64,000 bases of DNA from CAG-1138 sp964495385. Lineage in GTDB: Bacteria; Bacillota; Clostridia; Christensenellales; CAG-917. This document shows, one piece after another, positions 8,112-16,251 of the stretch. Position numbers and translations under genes: made by a program. The DNA lies in contig CAZBVO010000008.1 in assembly GCA_964495385.1 (NCBI GenBank), forward strand, positions 1-64,000, written 5' to 3'. Position 1 is the stretch's first letter. Every line of letters begins with the position of its first letter. The notes beneath the pieces are model-generated. The model did no database searches. It was not told where the DNA came from and worked only from the letters and a program-made list of their open reading frames with translations.

Positions 8112-9323
8112 ATGACGAAATCCAAAAACGCAAAGGGCGCTGTTTTCAGCCTTTTGATATTGGTCTTTACAGCCTTGGGCGTATGCTGGCTGTTGCCGGT
8201 CGAAGCAATCAAAACAGTGCTCGACAATATTCTTGCAAGCCTGGGCGAAGACCTTTTAAATTACATAAGATTCGTGCCGTTTGCACTGGCGGCAATCTTC
8301 GGAATCATCGGTTCCCTTACGGGCAAGAAAGCAAAAGCTTCTGCTCAAAGCACCGAAACGGAAACAACCGAAACCGTAGCCGTCAAGGAAGACGAATCGG
8401 GCGTGTTGGTTCCTATTCCGGAAGGCTACAAAGCCCCGGAAGAGCAAGTCGACCTCGCTCCTATCAACTTTGACAAGTACAACAGCACCAAAGTCGAGGA
8501 AATCGACGGACAGCACTACACTGAAGTCGAAAGCTACACTGAGCGCATCCGTGTTTTAAACAAACTGGGCGCAACCGATTTGGACATTATCCAGACAAAC
8601 ATGCTCGGAAATGCCGAATTTGCCGAAATTCTCAAAACTCCTCGCTCGTCCAAAACCATGACGGCAAAGGAAATTTGCGAATACACCATGACCAAAAAAG
8701 GCATCGTAACCATCAAAAAACGCGGTGCGATAAACTGGACGTTCAAATACGGGATGAAATCCTTCCTCATGATTCGCGAAGGCAAGGACGGCACCTACAA
8801 AGTTTCCATCAAATGCTTCCCTGACATGGCCGTACGCCTTAACGAAATCTTCAAGGCCTTGGAAGACAGCAACTTCCCTGCCGGCCCTATCTGGTTCAGC
8901 TTCTCCGAATTGAGGAATTTGCCGCCGAAAGTTATTCAGTATCTCATCGACACGGCTTACCAAATCGGCGTAATGCAACAGAAAAAGACGGATATGCTTA
9001 AGGACAGCAAACCGCTTTCCGCTTACGACATCGACGGCAACGCCATAAAAACCAAGTATCTTGCCGGCGAAAGCACTATGACCTTCCCTAAATTTACGTT
9101 GGTGTTCCAACGCGGCCCGAAAGCCGACATGAACACATTACTCATCAATCCGCCTGAGGACGTCGACACCACGAAATTTATCAAGGAATACTACTTCAAG
9201 TTTGCCTTCAACAGCGAATTGAGCCTCACGATGTTGCCTAACAAAGGCTTCTCGGACGAAGCGGCAACGGTGTTCTTCGACAACATCGAACAAGTTATGC
9301 TCAAGGCAAGCAAATCGGCCTAA
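8112..9323 (+). CDS. Membrane protein with MmcQ/YjbR-like domain
   Basis: A 403-residue protein of unknown function. Two hydrophobic segments lie at about residues 10-30 and 50-67, followed by an acidic linker. Residues ~205-290 resemble the MmcQ/YjbR fold: a hydrophobic strand (KSFLMIREG), then VSIKCFPDMAVRL, then the WFSFSELRNLPPKVIQYLIDTAYQ helix. The last ~100 residues are an unassigned alpha/beta region. The start follows AGGAAAC; an in-frame upstream ATG lacks a ribosome site. It is a single gene with its own promoter and terminator. The domain call is by eye and moderately diverged. Confidence 0.6.
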   Translation: MTKSKNAKGAVFSLLILVFTALGVCWLLPVEAIKTVLDNILASLGEDLLNYIRFVPFALAAIFGIIGSLTGKKAKASAQSTETETTETVAVKEDESGVLVPIPEGYKAPEEQVDLAPINFDKYNSTKVEEIDGQHYTEVESYTERIRVLNKLGATDLDIIQTNMLGNAEFAEILKTPRSSKTMTAKEICEYTMTKKGIVTIKKRGAINWTFKYGMKSFLMIREGKDGTYKVSIKCFPDMAVRLNEIFKALEDSNFPAGPIWFSFSELRNLPPKVIQYLIDTAYQIGVMQQKKTDMLKDSKPLSAYDIDGNAIKTKYLAGESTMTFPKFTLVFQRGPKADMNTLLINPPEDVDTTKFIKEYYFKFAFNSELSLTMLPNKGFSDEAATVFFDNIEQVMLKASKSA

Positions 9324-9340
9324 CAACACGTTTACGATCA

Positions 9341-9369
9341 AAAAAGCACGGTTCAAACCGTGCTTTTTG
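9341..9369. terminator. Bidirectional terminator
   Basis: AGCACGGTT and AACCGTGCT pair around a small loop with A and T runs on both sides. It serves two convergent genes. Confidence 0.85.
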
Positions 9370-9390
9370 TTTTTTATTCGTTTTAAACCG

Positions 9391-10569
9391 CTATTTTACA
9401 TAGCTTTGGTCAACACCTATAACGTAGTAGTAAAGGTGCCCTTCGTCCGCCGGCACTTCCCGCTCTAAAATTTCCGACAAGTCCGACGAACCGAGTTTTA
9501 CGTCGTAAGGCAACACGACGTCAAACAAAACGTTTGTGTGAGTTACTCCTCGCACCAGTCTGAAATCGTGCACGGTTATTTTGTCCGAAATTTTGGTTTT
9601 CAGGCATTCTTCAACCAGCAATTTTAATTTCGCCGCTTCTTGGTCGTCGGGATTGACGGGATCCATGTGAATGACCACGAAATATCCGTCATCGCGCATA
9701 AAATCACGCTCGATATTGTCGATAAGGTCGTGCGTTGCCATAATGTCGACACGGGCGTCAACCTCGGCGTGAAGAGTAACGTAAACGTTTGCCGGGCCGT
9801 AGTTGTGAACAACCATATCGTGCGTACCCAAAATGCCGTCGTACGACATAACTTTGTCGGTGATTTTTTTGACCAATTCGTCCGAAGGCAGAGTGCCCAA
9901 AAGCGGATCGACGGTGTCCTTAATCAACCTGACGCCGGAAACCACTATAAGCACCGACACGATAAGACCTATGACCGCATCGAACGGTACGGACGGCCAC
10001 AACGCCGAAAGAACCAATCCCAGCAAAACGCCTGCCGTCGAAAAAACGTCGTTGAGGCTGTCCTGCGCAGACGCCTCCAAGGTTTTGCTGTCGATGCTTT
10101 TCGAGAAGTTTTTGTAAAGTCCCATCTGCCACAGCTTCACCGCAATGGCGGCCACGGCAACGGCATACGTCCACACGCTCGATTCGATTGCTTCGGGAGT
10201 TTTGATTTTCATTGCCGATTCGTACCCGAGCACCGCGCCTATCGCAAGCACCATAAAACTTACCACCAAACCGGTTATGTATTCGTAGCGCGCATGCCCG
10301 AAAGGATGTTTTTCGTCCGCCCCCTTCCCCGACAGCTTAAACCCGAGCACCGTAACCACGCTGCTGCCGGCATCCGACAGGTTGTTTACCGCATCGGCCA
10401 AAAGCGAAATGCTTCCCGACAAAAGCCCTGCCAAAATCTTCGCTACGCACAAAACCACGTTTGACACTATGCCGAACACGCCTGCCGTAATCCCGTAACC
10501 GAGCCTGACCTTGCGGTCGTCGGTTTGTTTGTAATTTTTGATAAACTTACGTTTCAAAAACTTGTACAT
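9391..10569 (-). CDS. Cation diffusion facilitator transporter
   Basis: A divalent-metal efflux pump exchanging metal for protons. About six membrane helices occupy residues 27-225, followed by a cytoplasmic ferredoxin-like domain. The family motif HPFGHARYE begins near residue 88. Metal-site positions are the DAVNN stretch in helix 2 (D59) and DSLND in helix 5. The aspartate pair in helix 5, instead of His-Asp, argues for manganese or iron over zinc, which is inference. The length of 392 includes a longer C-terminal tail than average. It lies alone, convergent with the preceding gene. Confidence 0.92.
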   Translation of the reverse strand: MYKFLKRKFIKNYKQTDDRKVRLGYGITAGVFGIVSNVVLCVAKILAGLLSGSISLLADAVNNLSDAGSSVVTVLGFKLSGKGADEKHPFGHARYEYITGLVVSFMVLAIGAVLGYESAMKIKTPEAIESSVWTYAVAVAAIAVKLWQMGLYKNFSKSIDSKTLEASAQDSLNDVFSTAGVLLGLVLSALWPSVPFDAVIGLIVSVLIVVSGVRLIKDTVDPLLGTLPSDELVKKITDKVMSYDGILGTHDMVVHNYGPANVYVTLHAEVDARVDIMATHDLIDNIERDFMRDDGYFVVIHMDPVNPDDQEAAKLKLLVEECLKTKISDKITVHDFRLVRGVTHTNVLFDVVLPYDVKLGSSDLSEILEREVPADEGHLYYYVIGVDQSYVK

Positions 10570-10612
10570 ACACTTTAAGCATCCTTTTTTGTTTTTTAAA
10601 GTATTTTTTGTG

Positions 10613-10644
10613 TCAAAAAACAGGGCAAGGCTTGCACCCTGCCC
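10613..10644 (-). terminator. Terminator after mscL
   Basis: CAGGG...CCCTG with an inner CAAG/CTTG pairing is followed on the minus strand by TTTTTT. Confidence 0.65.
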
Positions 10645-10659
10645 CGACCGGATTTCGGT

Positions 10660-11259
10660 TTATTTGTTTTTCAAAAGAACCACTATTTCCGACAAAAGTT
10701 CTTCCGTCGTAGGCTTTGGAGGTTCCGCCGGAGCGGCAGGCTCTTCGACAACGGGTTCGGCTTTTTTCGGAGCATCTTGCGGATGTTTTTTGGAATATTT
10801 TTCAAGCCATTCGGTTTCGATGGAGGAAAGTTCCTCGCCGTCGTCCAATTTTTTCTGAACGATTTTTTTCATGTTTTCGGTGAAATCGGTCCACTCTTTA
10901 AACTTATTGATAAGCTTAACCATGCTGAAAACCACAAATGCAATAATGAAAAAGTTGATTATCGCATTGACGAACGAACCCCAATCGATGTAAATGGAAT
11001 TCGACAGGTCAACCGTTGTGGTGGCAAGGCCTGTTGCCGTATCGACGACGTATGCCTTTTTGAGGAAGGTGTAAATTCCTTCCAGCGAACCCGTACCCAT
11101 GCAAAGGGCAAGAATCCAGTTGATGAACGGCTTTAAGATGTTGTCCGAAAGTGCGGTTACGATTGCGGTGAATGCGGAACCGACGATAACGCCGACGGCC
11201 ATGTCCAAAACGTTGCCGCGGGTGATAAACGTTTTAAATTCGCTTAAAAATTTTTTCAT
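10660..11259 (-). CDS. mscL: Large-conductance mechanosensitive channel
   Basis: Pentameric safety-valve channel that opens under hypo-osmotic stress. The conserved start MKKFLSEFKTFITRGNVLDMAVGVIVGSAF covers the N-terminal amphipathic helix and TM1; TM2 is at about 104-126. At 199 residues it exceeds the usual ~140. The surplus is a charged, Pro/Ala-rich C-terminal tail after residue ~150 that ends in another helix. A longer frame starts 39 bases earlier, but the chosen ATG has GAGGG before it and matches the family start. Confidence 0.95.
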   Translation of the reverse strand: MKKFLSEFKTFITRGNVLDMAVGVIVGSAFTAIVTALSDNILKPFINWILALCMGTGSLEGIYTFLKKAYVVDTATGLATTTVDLSNSIYIDWGSFVNAIINFFIIAFVVFSMVKLINKFKEWTDFTENMKKIVQKKLDDGEELSSIETEWLEKYSKKHPQDAPKKAEPVVEEPAAPAEPPKPTTEELLSEIVVLLKNK

Positions 11260-11288
11260 ATTTCGTCCCTCGTAATATATTTTGTTAA

Positions 11289-11317
11289 AGTATAACACCT
11301 AACCTGAAAATTTGCAA
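11289..11317 (-). promoter_or_regulatory. Promoter of mscL
   Basis: TTGCAA and TATACT with a 17-base spacer; TG precedes the -10 (extended -10). Confidence 0.7.
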
Positions 11318-11351
11318 CGGATTTTTGCTTGCAACGACTTTTTGAGACAAT

Positions 11352-12155
11352 TTATTGCTCGCCGTCGCTTATTGAGTCCCTGTCGGCCGAAGAAAAAGAT
11401 GTTTTTTCGGATTCTTTCAGCAGCTTAGCCTTGAATGCCACCGTGTCGAAACGGAATTTGTTCAAAAACTCCTTCTGCTTTTTCCTTTCAAAAAAGCGCA
11501 CCGAAAACGCCGTGGCGGCAAAAAGTACAACTATGATTTTGCCGACAACGCCGATAAATCCGAAAAACACAAACGCCAACACACCCAAAACGTAAATTTC
11601 CTTTGTCAGTCTCTTCGCATTCTCCGCGCTTGTTTTTCTTCGCGCAAAATCGCACAGCAGGCACAAATCAAAAACCAAAAGCACCACAAACGGCACGGAA
11701 AGCGGATTGGAGCAAGCCACAAAAGCGTCGTGCAAAAAATACGGCGCGAATCCGCCTTTCAAAAGCATGCTGCAAACAATCATCGCCAACACGCCGACAA
11801 TCATTGCAACGAGCGCATATTTCAAGCTGTTGTGCCTAAATTCCTGCTCTTCGTTGTCAAACTTTTCGGCGGCGCACTTTGCGCACTTGCCCATAAACGA
11901 GCCCGAATGTTCGACAGGCATAAGTTCGCCGCAACGGATGCACTTGACGGCAAAATCGAAATCGGTTTGCTCCCTGAGCGGCACAAACCTCGGCTCCACC
12001 TCGCCGGTTTTTTCGTCGACTCGTTCGGCCATCCGCTTTTTTACGCCCATAGATGCGGCATCCGACAAAATCTGTTCACGCTCGGCGTCCAAACGTTTGC
12101 GCTCTTTTTGGCGTTCGACGTGTTCAGACAGTCCGAAAAAGCTAAACAACTTCAT
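11352..12155 (-). CDS. Zinc-ribbon membrane protein, paralogue 2
   Basis: Not a family I recognise. The first ~70 residues are charged and helical. A zinc ribbon follows at about 72-92, CIRCG...FMGKCAKCAAE. Then come about four membrane helices (~112-130, 150-170, 188-215) and a charged tail containing FRFDTVAFKAKLL. The neighbour upstream has the same order of parts, the same ribbon spacing and a matching tail (FKFDTIELNAKI), so the two are paralogues. They lie 9 bases apart and are surely cotranscribed. A regulatory or sensory role would be a guess. Confidence 0.75.
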   Translation of the reverse strand: MKLFSFFGLSEHVERQKERKRLDAEREQILSDAASMGVKKRMAERVDEKTGEVEPRFVPLREQTDFDFAVKCIRCGELMPVEHSGSFMGKCAKCAAEKFDNEEQEFRHNSLKYALVAMIVGVLAMIVCSMLLKGGFAPYFLHDAFVACSNPLSVPFVVLLVFDLCLLCDFARRKTSAENAKRLTKEIYVLGVLAFVFFGFIGVVGKIIVVLFAATAFSVRFFERKKQKEFLNKFRFDTVAFKAKLLKESEKTSFSSADRDSISDGEQ

Positions 12156-12164
12156 GGCCGCCCC

Positions 12165-13091
12165 CTAAACCACGTCGCCTGCGGCAACGTCGTAAACGGA
12201 CGGATATTCCGACTTCAACGTCTCGTCGCAACAAACCGAAAACTCGGCATAGTCGTCATAAACAAACTTTTTCAGGTCTCCTACGGTTGTGCCGTCGGAC
12301 AATTCCAAAGCGCCGTACGGCTTTGTTTTAGGCAGGTCGACCGCCTCGGTATTTTTGGCTTCTGTTTCCAAAACAGGCGCTTTATTATCGGATTTTGCGT
12401 CATCAGGTTTGATTTGTGCGATTTTTGCATTAAGTTCGATTGTGTCGAATTTGAAGGCGCGCACCTTTTTGTAGCCGACCGAATACGTCGCGACAACCGC
12501 AGACACAAGCGCAAGCAAAATCGCAAGCAACACAAAGTCGGCAATCATCAAACCGTTGCCCTTAAACAACAGCGACGTCATAAACAACCCTACGGACAGC
12601 ATTACGGCGGTTGCCGTAACAACACGCTGGTCCTCCTTCGAGCCGCGGTTTTTGAAGTATGACGTAACGATGTAAATCACCGAAAACGCCTCGAAAGCAT
12701 AGTAAATAAATTGGTTTTTAAAAACGTTTCCAAAAATCTTATGCTCGGCCAGCGGCTGAATTTTTGCGCCCAAAAGCGGCCGCACCAACAGATAATTGGC
12801 CGTTATAACAATCAAAAAAACCATCAACACGGCAAACGCTTTTTTAAGTGTGGCAGTAACTTTTTCCGAAAATTCTCTTTCGGCGCATGCCGAACACTTC
12901 CCCATAAATTCGGCGGCGTGAGCCTCGGGATAAAGCGAACCGCAACGGATGCACTTCAAAGCCCCGTCGATTTTGTCGTCGGCGGTAGTGTTTTTAAGCT
13001 CCTCAAAGATTTTTGCATCGATTTCGTCGTCGCCCGACAGCAATATCTTTTTGGCTTTTTTCAGGTTTTCCTTAACTTTTTTTGCATCCAT
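12165..13091 (-). CDS. Zinc-ribbon membrane protein, paralogue 1
   Basis: 308 residues and first of the pair. A Lys-rich N-terminus leads into the zinc ribbon CIRCG...FMGKCSACAE (about residues 43-64), then four or more hydrophobic helices (~76-95, 115-130, 150-170, 177-197) and a charged cytoplasmic tail of ~110 residues. A promoter ends six bases before the ATG and there is no ribosome site, so the mRNA is predicted to be leaderless. The function is unknown; no homologue comes to mind beyond the neighbouring paralogue. Confidence 0.75.
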   Translation of the reverse strand: MDAKKVKENLKKAKKILLSGDDEIDAKIFEELKNTTADDKIDGALKCIRCGSLYPEAHAAEFMGKCSACAEREFSEKVTATLKKAFAVLMVFLIVITANYLLVRPLLGAKIQPLAEHKIFGNVFKNQFIYYAFEAFSVIYIVTSYFKNRGSKEDQRVVTATAVMLSVGLFMTSLLFKGNGLMIADFVLLAILLALVSAVVATYSVGYKKVRAFKFDTIELNAKIAQIKPDDAKSDNKAPVLETEAKNTEAVDLPKTKPYGALELSDGTTVGDLKKFVYDDYAEFSVCCDETLKSEYPSVYDVAAGDVV

Positions 13092-13097
13092 AATTCG

Positions 13098-13126
13098 ATT
13101 ATATCACAACAAAACTTTATTTTCAA
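13098..13126 (-). promoter_or_regulatory. Promoter giving a leaderless mRNA
   Basis: TTGAAA, 17 bases, TATAAT (with TGn before it), then CGAATT and the ATG. Transcription would begin at or next to the A of the start codon. Confidence 0.7.
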
Positions 13127-13147
13127 TGTTTTTAACCGAAAAAGAGG

Positions 13148-13177
13148 TTGTACTTTATGTTAAGAATGTGTTAAAAT
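13148..13177 (+). promoter_or_regulatory. Promoter of the DUF5058 pair
   Basis: TTGTAC and TAAAAT are separated by 18 bases, with an extended TGT before the -10. It is back to back with the leaderless promoter of the zinc-ribbon pair. Confidence 0.6.
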
Positions 13178-13208
13178 AAATTATCATCACTTGGAGGGAC
13201 AACATTTT

Positions 13209-14096
13209 ATGAACGTCTTAACCCTTGGGGCCGTCGATTTCGTAAACAGTGTTTGGATGTACCTGCTTTACGCCGGCGTTGCCGCCTTCGTTCTGGCGCA
13301 AGCGTTTTTCTACCTGTTCAGGGCAATGAAGCGCGCAAAAGCCTTGAACATCGACAAAGAAAAAATCAAATCGGCAATAACTACGTCCGCAAGCTTCACC
13401 GTGCTTCCGGCAATAGGCATTTTTATCGGCCTCGTAACGTTGGTGGGTGCGCTCGGCATTCCTCTTCCGGCAATTCGCCTCAGCGTAGTGGGCGCGCTTC
13501 AGTACGAAACTTTGGCCGCAAGCAACGTTGCCGAAGGTATGGGTACGTCGCTTAAGGAACTCAGCAGCAACATGACTCCTTCTCAATTCGTAACCATTGT
13601 CAGCGCAATGACTTTCGGCATCATTTGGGGACCGTTGATTTTGCTGGGTGCTTTCAAAAAAATGTTCAAAAAAACCAACGAATTGACTCAAAAATCGTCA
13701 AGCGGCAAATGGCAACAATATATGACCGCAAGCATCTTTGTGGGTATGGTGGTGGCCTTCTTCGCAGTGTCCGTTTCAAACATTTTAAATCCGTCTAGTG
13801 AACTTTTGGAGAAAAACGGCGGAAACCTGATGCTTTCCATAAAGCAAACCGCTTCCATGCTTTCCAGCTACTACTACGTCATTTCCGTCGTGGTAAGCTG
13901 TCTGTGCATGTGGGGATGCGAAGTTCTCGTCAAAAAGTACAACCAAAAATGGCTTGAAAGTTTCAGCCTCGCCCTGTCGATGATTGTCGGAATGACAGTC
14001 GTTGCTGTCATAAGTTACTTCTCTCACAAGGCAAACGTCTCTCCGGAAACGGCTTCGACCTTTATCCGGCTGGTGCGTATGGCCGTGATAGGTTAG
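13209..14096 (+). CDS. DUF5058 family membrane protein
   Basis: Polytopic membrane protein of 295 residues with about seven helices. The segment KIKSAITTSASFTVLPAIGIFIGLVTLVGALGIPLPAIRLSVVGA is characteristic of DUF5058. Members usually lie beside a second small membrane protein, as here, and are suspected to be transporter subunits; the substrate is unknown. The start follows TTGGAGGG. The next gene follows after 10 bases with its own AGGAGG. Confidence 0.8.
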   Translation: MNVLTLGAVDFVNSVWMYLLYAGVAAFVLAQAFFYLFRAMKRAKALNIDKEKIKSAITTSASFTVLPAIGIFIGLVTLVGALGIPLPAIRLSVVGALQYETLAASNVAEGMGTSLKELSSNMTPSQFVTIVSAMTFGIIWGPLILLGAFKKMFKKTNELTQKSSSGKWQQYMTASIFVGMVVAFFAVSVSNILNPSSELLEKNGGNLMLSIKQTASMLSSYYYVISVVVSCLCMWGCEVLVKKYNQKWLESFSLALSMIVGMTVVAVISYFSHKANVSPETASTFIRLVRMAVIG

Positions 14097-14106
14097 GAGG
14101 TGCAAT

Positions 14107-14862
14107 ATGAACGATAAAAACACTATTTTAGAAAAAGATCATCTCTACGGTCGCATTTGGACCGCGGCGGCTATAATCATGATGGCACTTATTCCGATCG
14201 GCACGGGCCTTATCGTAGGCTCCGGCCCGGACTGGGGAACCTTTTTTAAGGTGTTCATCCCGCTTGCCGCAATCTACCTCCCGACGGCCATCGGCGAAAT
14301 ATTCGTGTTCAGTCCTATCATCGGCGCAAACGGAAGCTATCTGTCGTTTATCACCGGCAACCTTTCAAACCTCAAGGTTCCGTGTGCGGTAAACGCCATC
14401 GACAAATCGGGCTATAAAGCGGGCTCGGAAGAAGCGGAAGTCATCGGCGTAATCTCCATTGCCGTAAGCACCATAGTAACCACCCTCATAATCGGCATCG
14501 GCGTGTTTATTTTGGCAATTTCCGGTCTGACCGACTTCCTGAACTCTCCGGATGCGGCATTTTTGTCGGATGCTTTCGGCGTGGTTGCATTTGCTCTGTT
14601 CGGCGCGCTCGGCGGACAATATTTGGTCAAATATCCGAAGATGGCTTTGCTTCCTTTGGCAGGCATAGTTACAATCTGCGTGGTTATGATTCTGCTCGGT
14701 TTGGGCGCAAACGCCTCGACAAGCATTATGCTGTTTGTCGGCATCATCTTCTGCTATCTCAATGCTCGCAGGCTCTACTACAAAAAATGCAAGGAAGAAG
14801 CCGCCGAAGCAGCCGTAGCAATGGATGCCGAACCGCAAATCAAATCGGACGAACAAAACTAA
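14107..14862 (+). CDS. Membrane partner of DUF5058 protein
   Basis: 251 residues with about six hydrophobic helices, a conserved-looking GEIFVFSPIIGANGSYLSFITGNLSNLKVPCA segment (about 62-95) and an acidic/Ala-rich tail. It is the companion usually found after DUF5058 genes and probably forms a two-subunit membrane complex with it. The substrate cannot be read from the sequence. The operon ends at two consecutive terminators. Confidence 0.75.
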   Translation: MNDKNTILEKDHLYGRIWTAAAIIMMALIPIGTGLIVGSGPDWGTFFKVFIPLAAIYLPTAIGEIFVFSPIIGANGSYLSFITGNLSNLKVPCAVNAIDKSGYKAGSEEAEVIGVISIAVSTIVTTLIIGIGVFILAISGLTDFLNSPDAAFLSDAFGVVAFALFGALGGQYLVKYPKMALLPLAGIVTICVVMILLGLGANASTSIMLFVGIIFCYLNARRLYYKKCKEEAAEAAVAMDAEPQIKSDEQN

Positions 14863-14867
14863 AGCGC

Positions 14868-14893
14868 AAAAACCGCACAAGCGGTTTTGCTTT
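14868..14893 (+). terminator. Terminator of the DUF5058 operon
   Basis: AAAACCGC and GCGGTTTT around ACAA, then GCTTT. It lies 6 bases after the stop codon. Confidence 0.7.
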
Positions 14894-14912
14894 AAAACTT
14901 CAAAATCAAAAC

Positions 14913-14940
14913 AAAAAGGTCTCCGTCGGAGACCTTTTTT
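14913..14940. terminator. Bidirectional terminator
   Basis: AAGGTCTCCG and CGGAGACCTT form a perfect hairpin with A and T tracts on the two sides, between convergent operons. Confidence 0.85.
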
Positions 14941-14995
14941 AAACCGAATTCTTTCGGTAAGTTTTTCAAGCTAAACCGTTTCGATATGTTTCAAA
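14941..14995 (-). pseudogene. Remnant copy of a cyclophilin gene end
   Basis: The segment repeats, imperfectly, the 3' end of the adjacent cyclophilin gene. On the minus strand it reads LKHIETV followed by TAG, against VIDHVERI and TAG in the intact gene, and the bases after the stop (about CTTGAAAAACTTACCGAA) also match (CCCGAAAACCTTACCGAA). It looks like the last codons of a former tandem copy. Confidence 0.5.
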
Positions 14996-15035
14996 CCAAA
15001 TATCAGACCTTATTTTTTTCGGTAAGGTTTTCGGG

Positions 15036-15542
15036 CTAAATCCTTTCGACGTGATCGATAACCACCGGCACGTCTGGGATGTCGTTGTACCAACCGTACG
15101 AGTGCGTTTTAACGTTGCTTATGTCGACAACCGTTTTGTTGCTTTCCTCGTCGATTGTATGGCCGAATGCGGCGTACTCGTTGTCCAAAAAGCTGCAATC
15201 GGCGGCGCAGATGAAAAACTGGCTCGTTGCGCTGTTAGGTTGATTGGTGCGCGCCATACTTATAACGCCCAGCTTGTGCTTGATGTCGTTTTTGACGCCG
15301 TTGTGCAAAAATTCGCCTTTGATAGGTTTCAGGCCGCCTTTTTCTTTAAGCACGCCTCTTTCCTGAGTCATGCCGCCGCCCTGAATCATAAAACCGCTGA
15401 TAACTCGGTGAAAGCACAGGCCGTTGTAGTAGCCCGAATCCACAAGCTTCAAAAAGTTTTCGACAGTGATCGGCGCAGTGGCGCGATCGAGTTCGAGGTT
15501 GATTCTTCTGCCGTCCGTAAGGACGATTGAAACTTTTTCCAT
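15036..15542 (-). CDS. Peptidyl-prolyl isomerase, cyclophilin type
   Basis: Cis-trans isomerase of proline peptide bonds. Core motifs are FHRVISGFMIQGG (about 44-56), SMARTNQPNSATSQFFI (about 94-110) and the AAFGHTI segment. There is no signal peptide, so it should act in the cytoplasm. Length is 168, normal for a single-domain bacterial cyclophilin. The ATG directly follows the TAA of the upstream gene, and its ribosome site AAGGAG lies inside that gene's last codons. Confidence 0.94.
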   Translation of the reverse strand: MEKVSIVLTDGRRINLELDRATAPITVENFLKLVDSGYYNGLCFHRVISGFMIQGGGMTQERGVLKEKGGLKPIKGEFLHNGVKNDIKHKLGVISMARTNQPNSATSQFFICAADCSFLDNEYAAFGHTIDEESNKTVVDISNVKTHSYGWYNDIPDVPVVIDHVERI

Positions 15543-16166
15543 TTATATCTCCTTTTGTTGTTTTTTTGTGTTTTTACTGAATTCGCAGCCGCAATAATCC
15601 TGCCTGTAAAGGCCGTATTGCTTGCTAAGTTCAACGCTTCGTTTGTAGCCGTCCTTTTTCTTGAAATCCGACGGAAGCCACTTTACACCCTCCTTTTGGG
15701 CCTGTAATGCGCCGATTTCGTTCAGAAGTGCGGCGTTTTTCAGCGGACTTATGGTTAGCGTGGTGGTAACGTACTCAAAGCCATAATCCTTTGCCGCTTT
15801 TGCCGCTTCGGCAAGCCTTAGCGAAAAGCACACCTTGCACCTCTTGCCGCCTTCGGGCTCGTTTTCGAGGCCTTTTACCGCCGCCAAAAATCTTTCCGGC
15901 TCGTACTCCCCCTCGATAAATCCCACGCCTGCGGCCTCTGGCATCTGTTTCAAAAGCCTTTTTAGTTCGTCTCTTCTGAAAACGTACTCCTTTTGGTCGG
16001 TTATGTTGGGATTGTAAAAGAAAACGGTGACGTCAAAAAAGCGTGCGACCTCCTCCAACGAGTGCGACGAACACGGTGCACAGCAAACGTGCAACAACAG
16101 TTTGGGTTTTCGGCCGCCAAGCGAGGCCACTTCGTTTTCATATTGCTTGTAAAAATTTGCGTTCAT
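15543..16166 (-). CDS. queH: Epoxyqueuosine reductase QueH
   Basis: Performs the last step of queuosine synthesis, reducing epoxyqueuosine in tRNA, in place of the cobalamin-dependent QueG. The signature cysteines are HVCCAPCSSH near residue 27 and YCGCEF near 193, which bind the iron-sulfur cluster and a further metal; RCKVCF near 134 is also conserved. The start MNANFYKQ was chosen because the promoter -10 ends six bases before it. A longer frame starts inside the promoter. No ribosome site is present, so leaderless translation is expected. Confidence 0.9.
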   Translation of the reverse strand: MNANFYKQYENEVASLGGRKPKLLLHVCCAPCSSHSLEEVARFFDVTVFFYNPNITDQKEYVFRRDELKRLLKQMPEAAGVGFIEGEYEPERFLAAVKGLENEPEGGKRCKVCFSLRLAEAAKAAKDYGFEYVTTTLTISPLKNAALLNEIGALQAQKEGVKWLPSDFKKKDGYKRSVELSKQYGLYRQDYCGCEFSKNTKKQQKEI

Positions 16167-16172
16167 AAGTCG

Positions 16173-16201
16173 ATTATAAGCCAACCCGACGTTTATTTCA
16201 A
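16173..16201 (-). promoter_or_regulatory. Promoter giving a leaderless mRNA
   Basis: TTGAAA, a 17-base spacer, TATAAT, then CGACTT and the ATG of queH. The geometry is identical to that at 13098-13126. Confidence 0.75.
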
Positions 16202-16251
16202 CAATTTTTCCGTCAAAAAAAGCAATCCGCCAAAAAAATCACGCATTTTAA

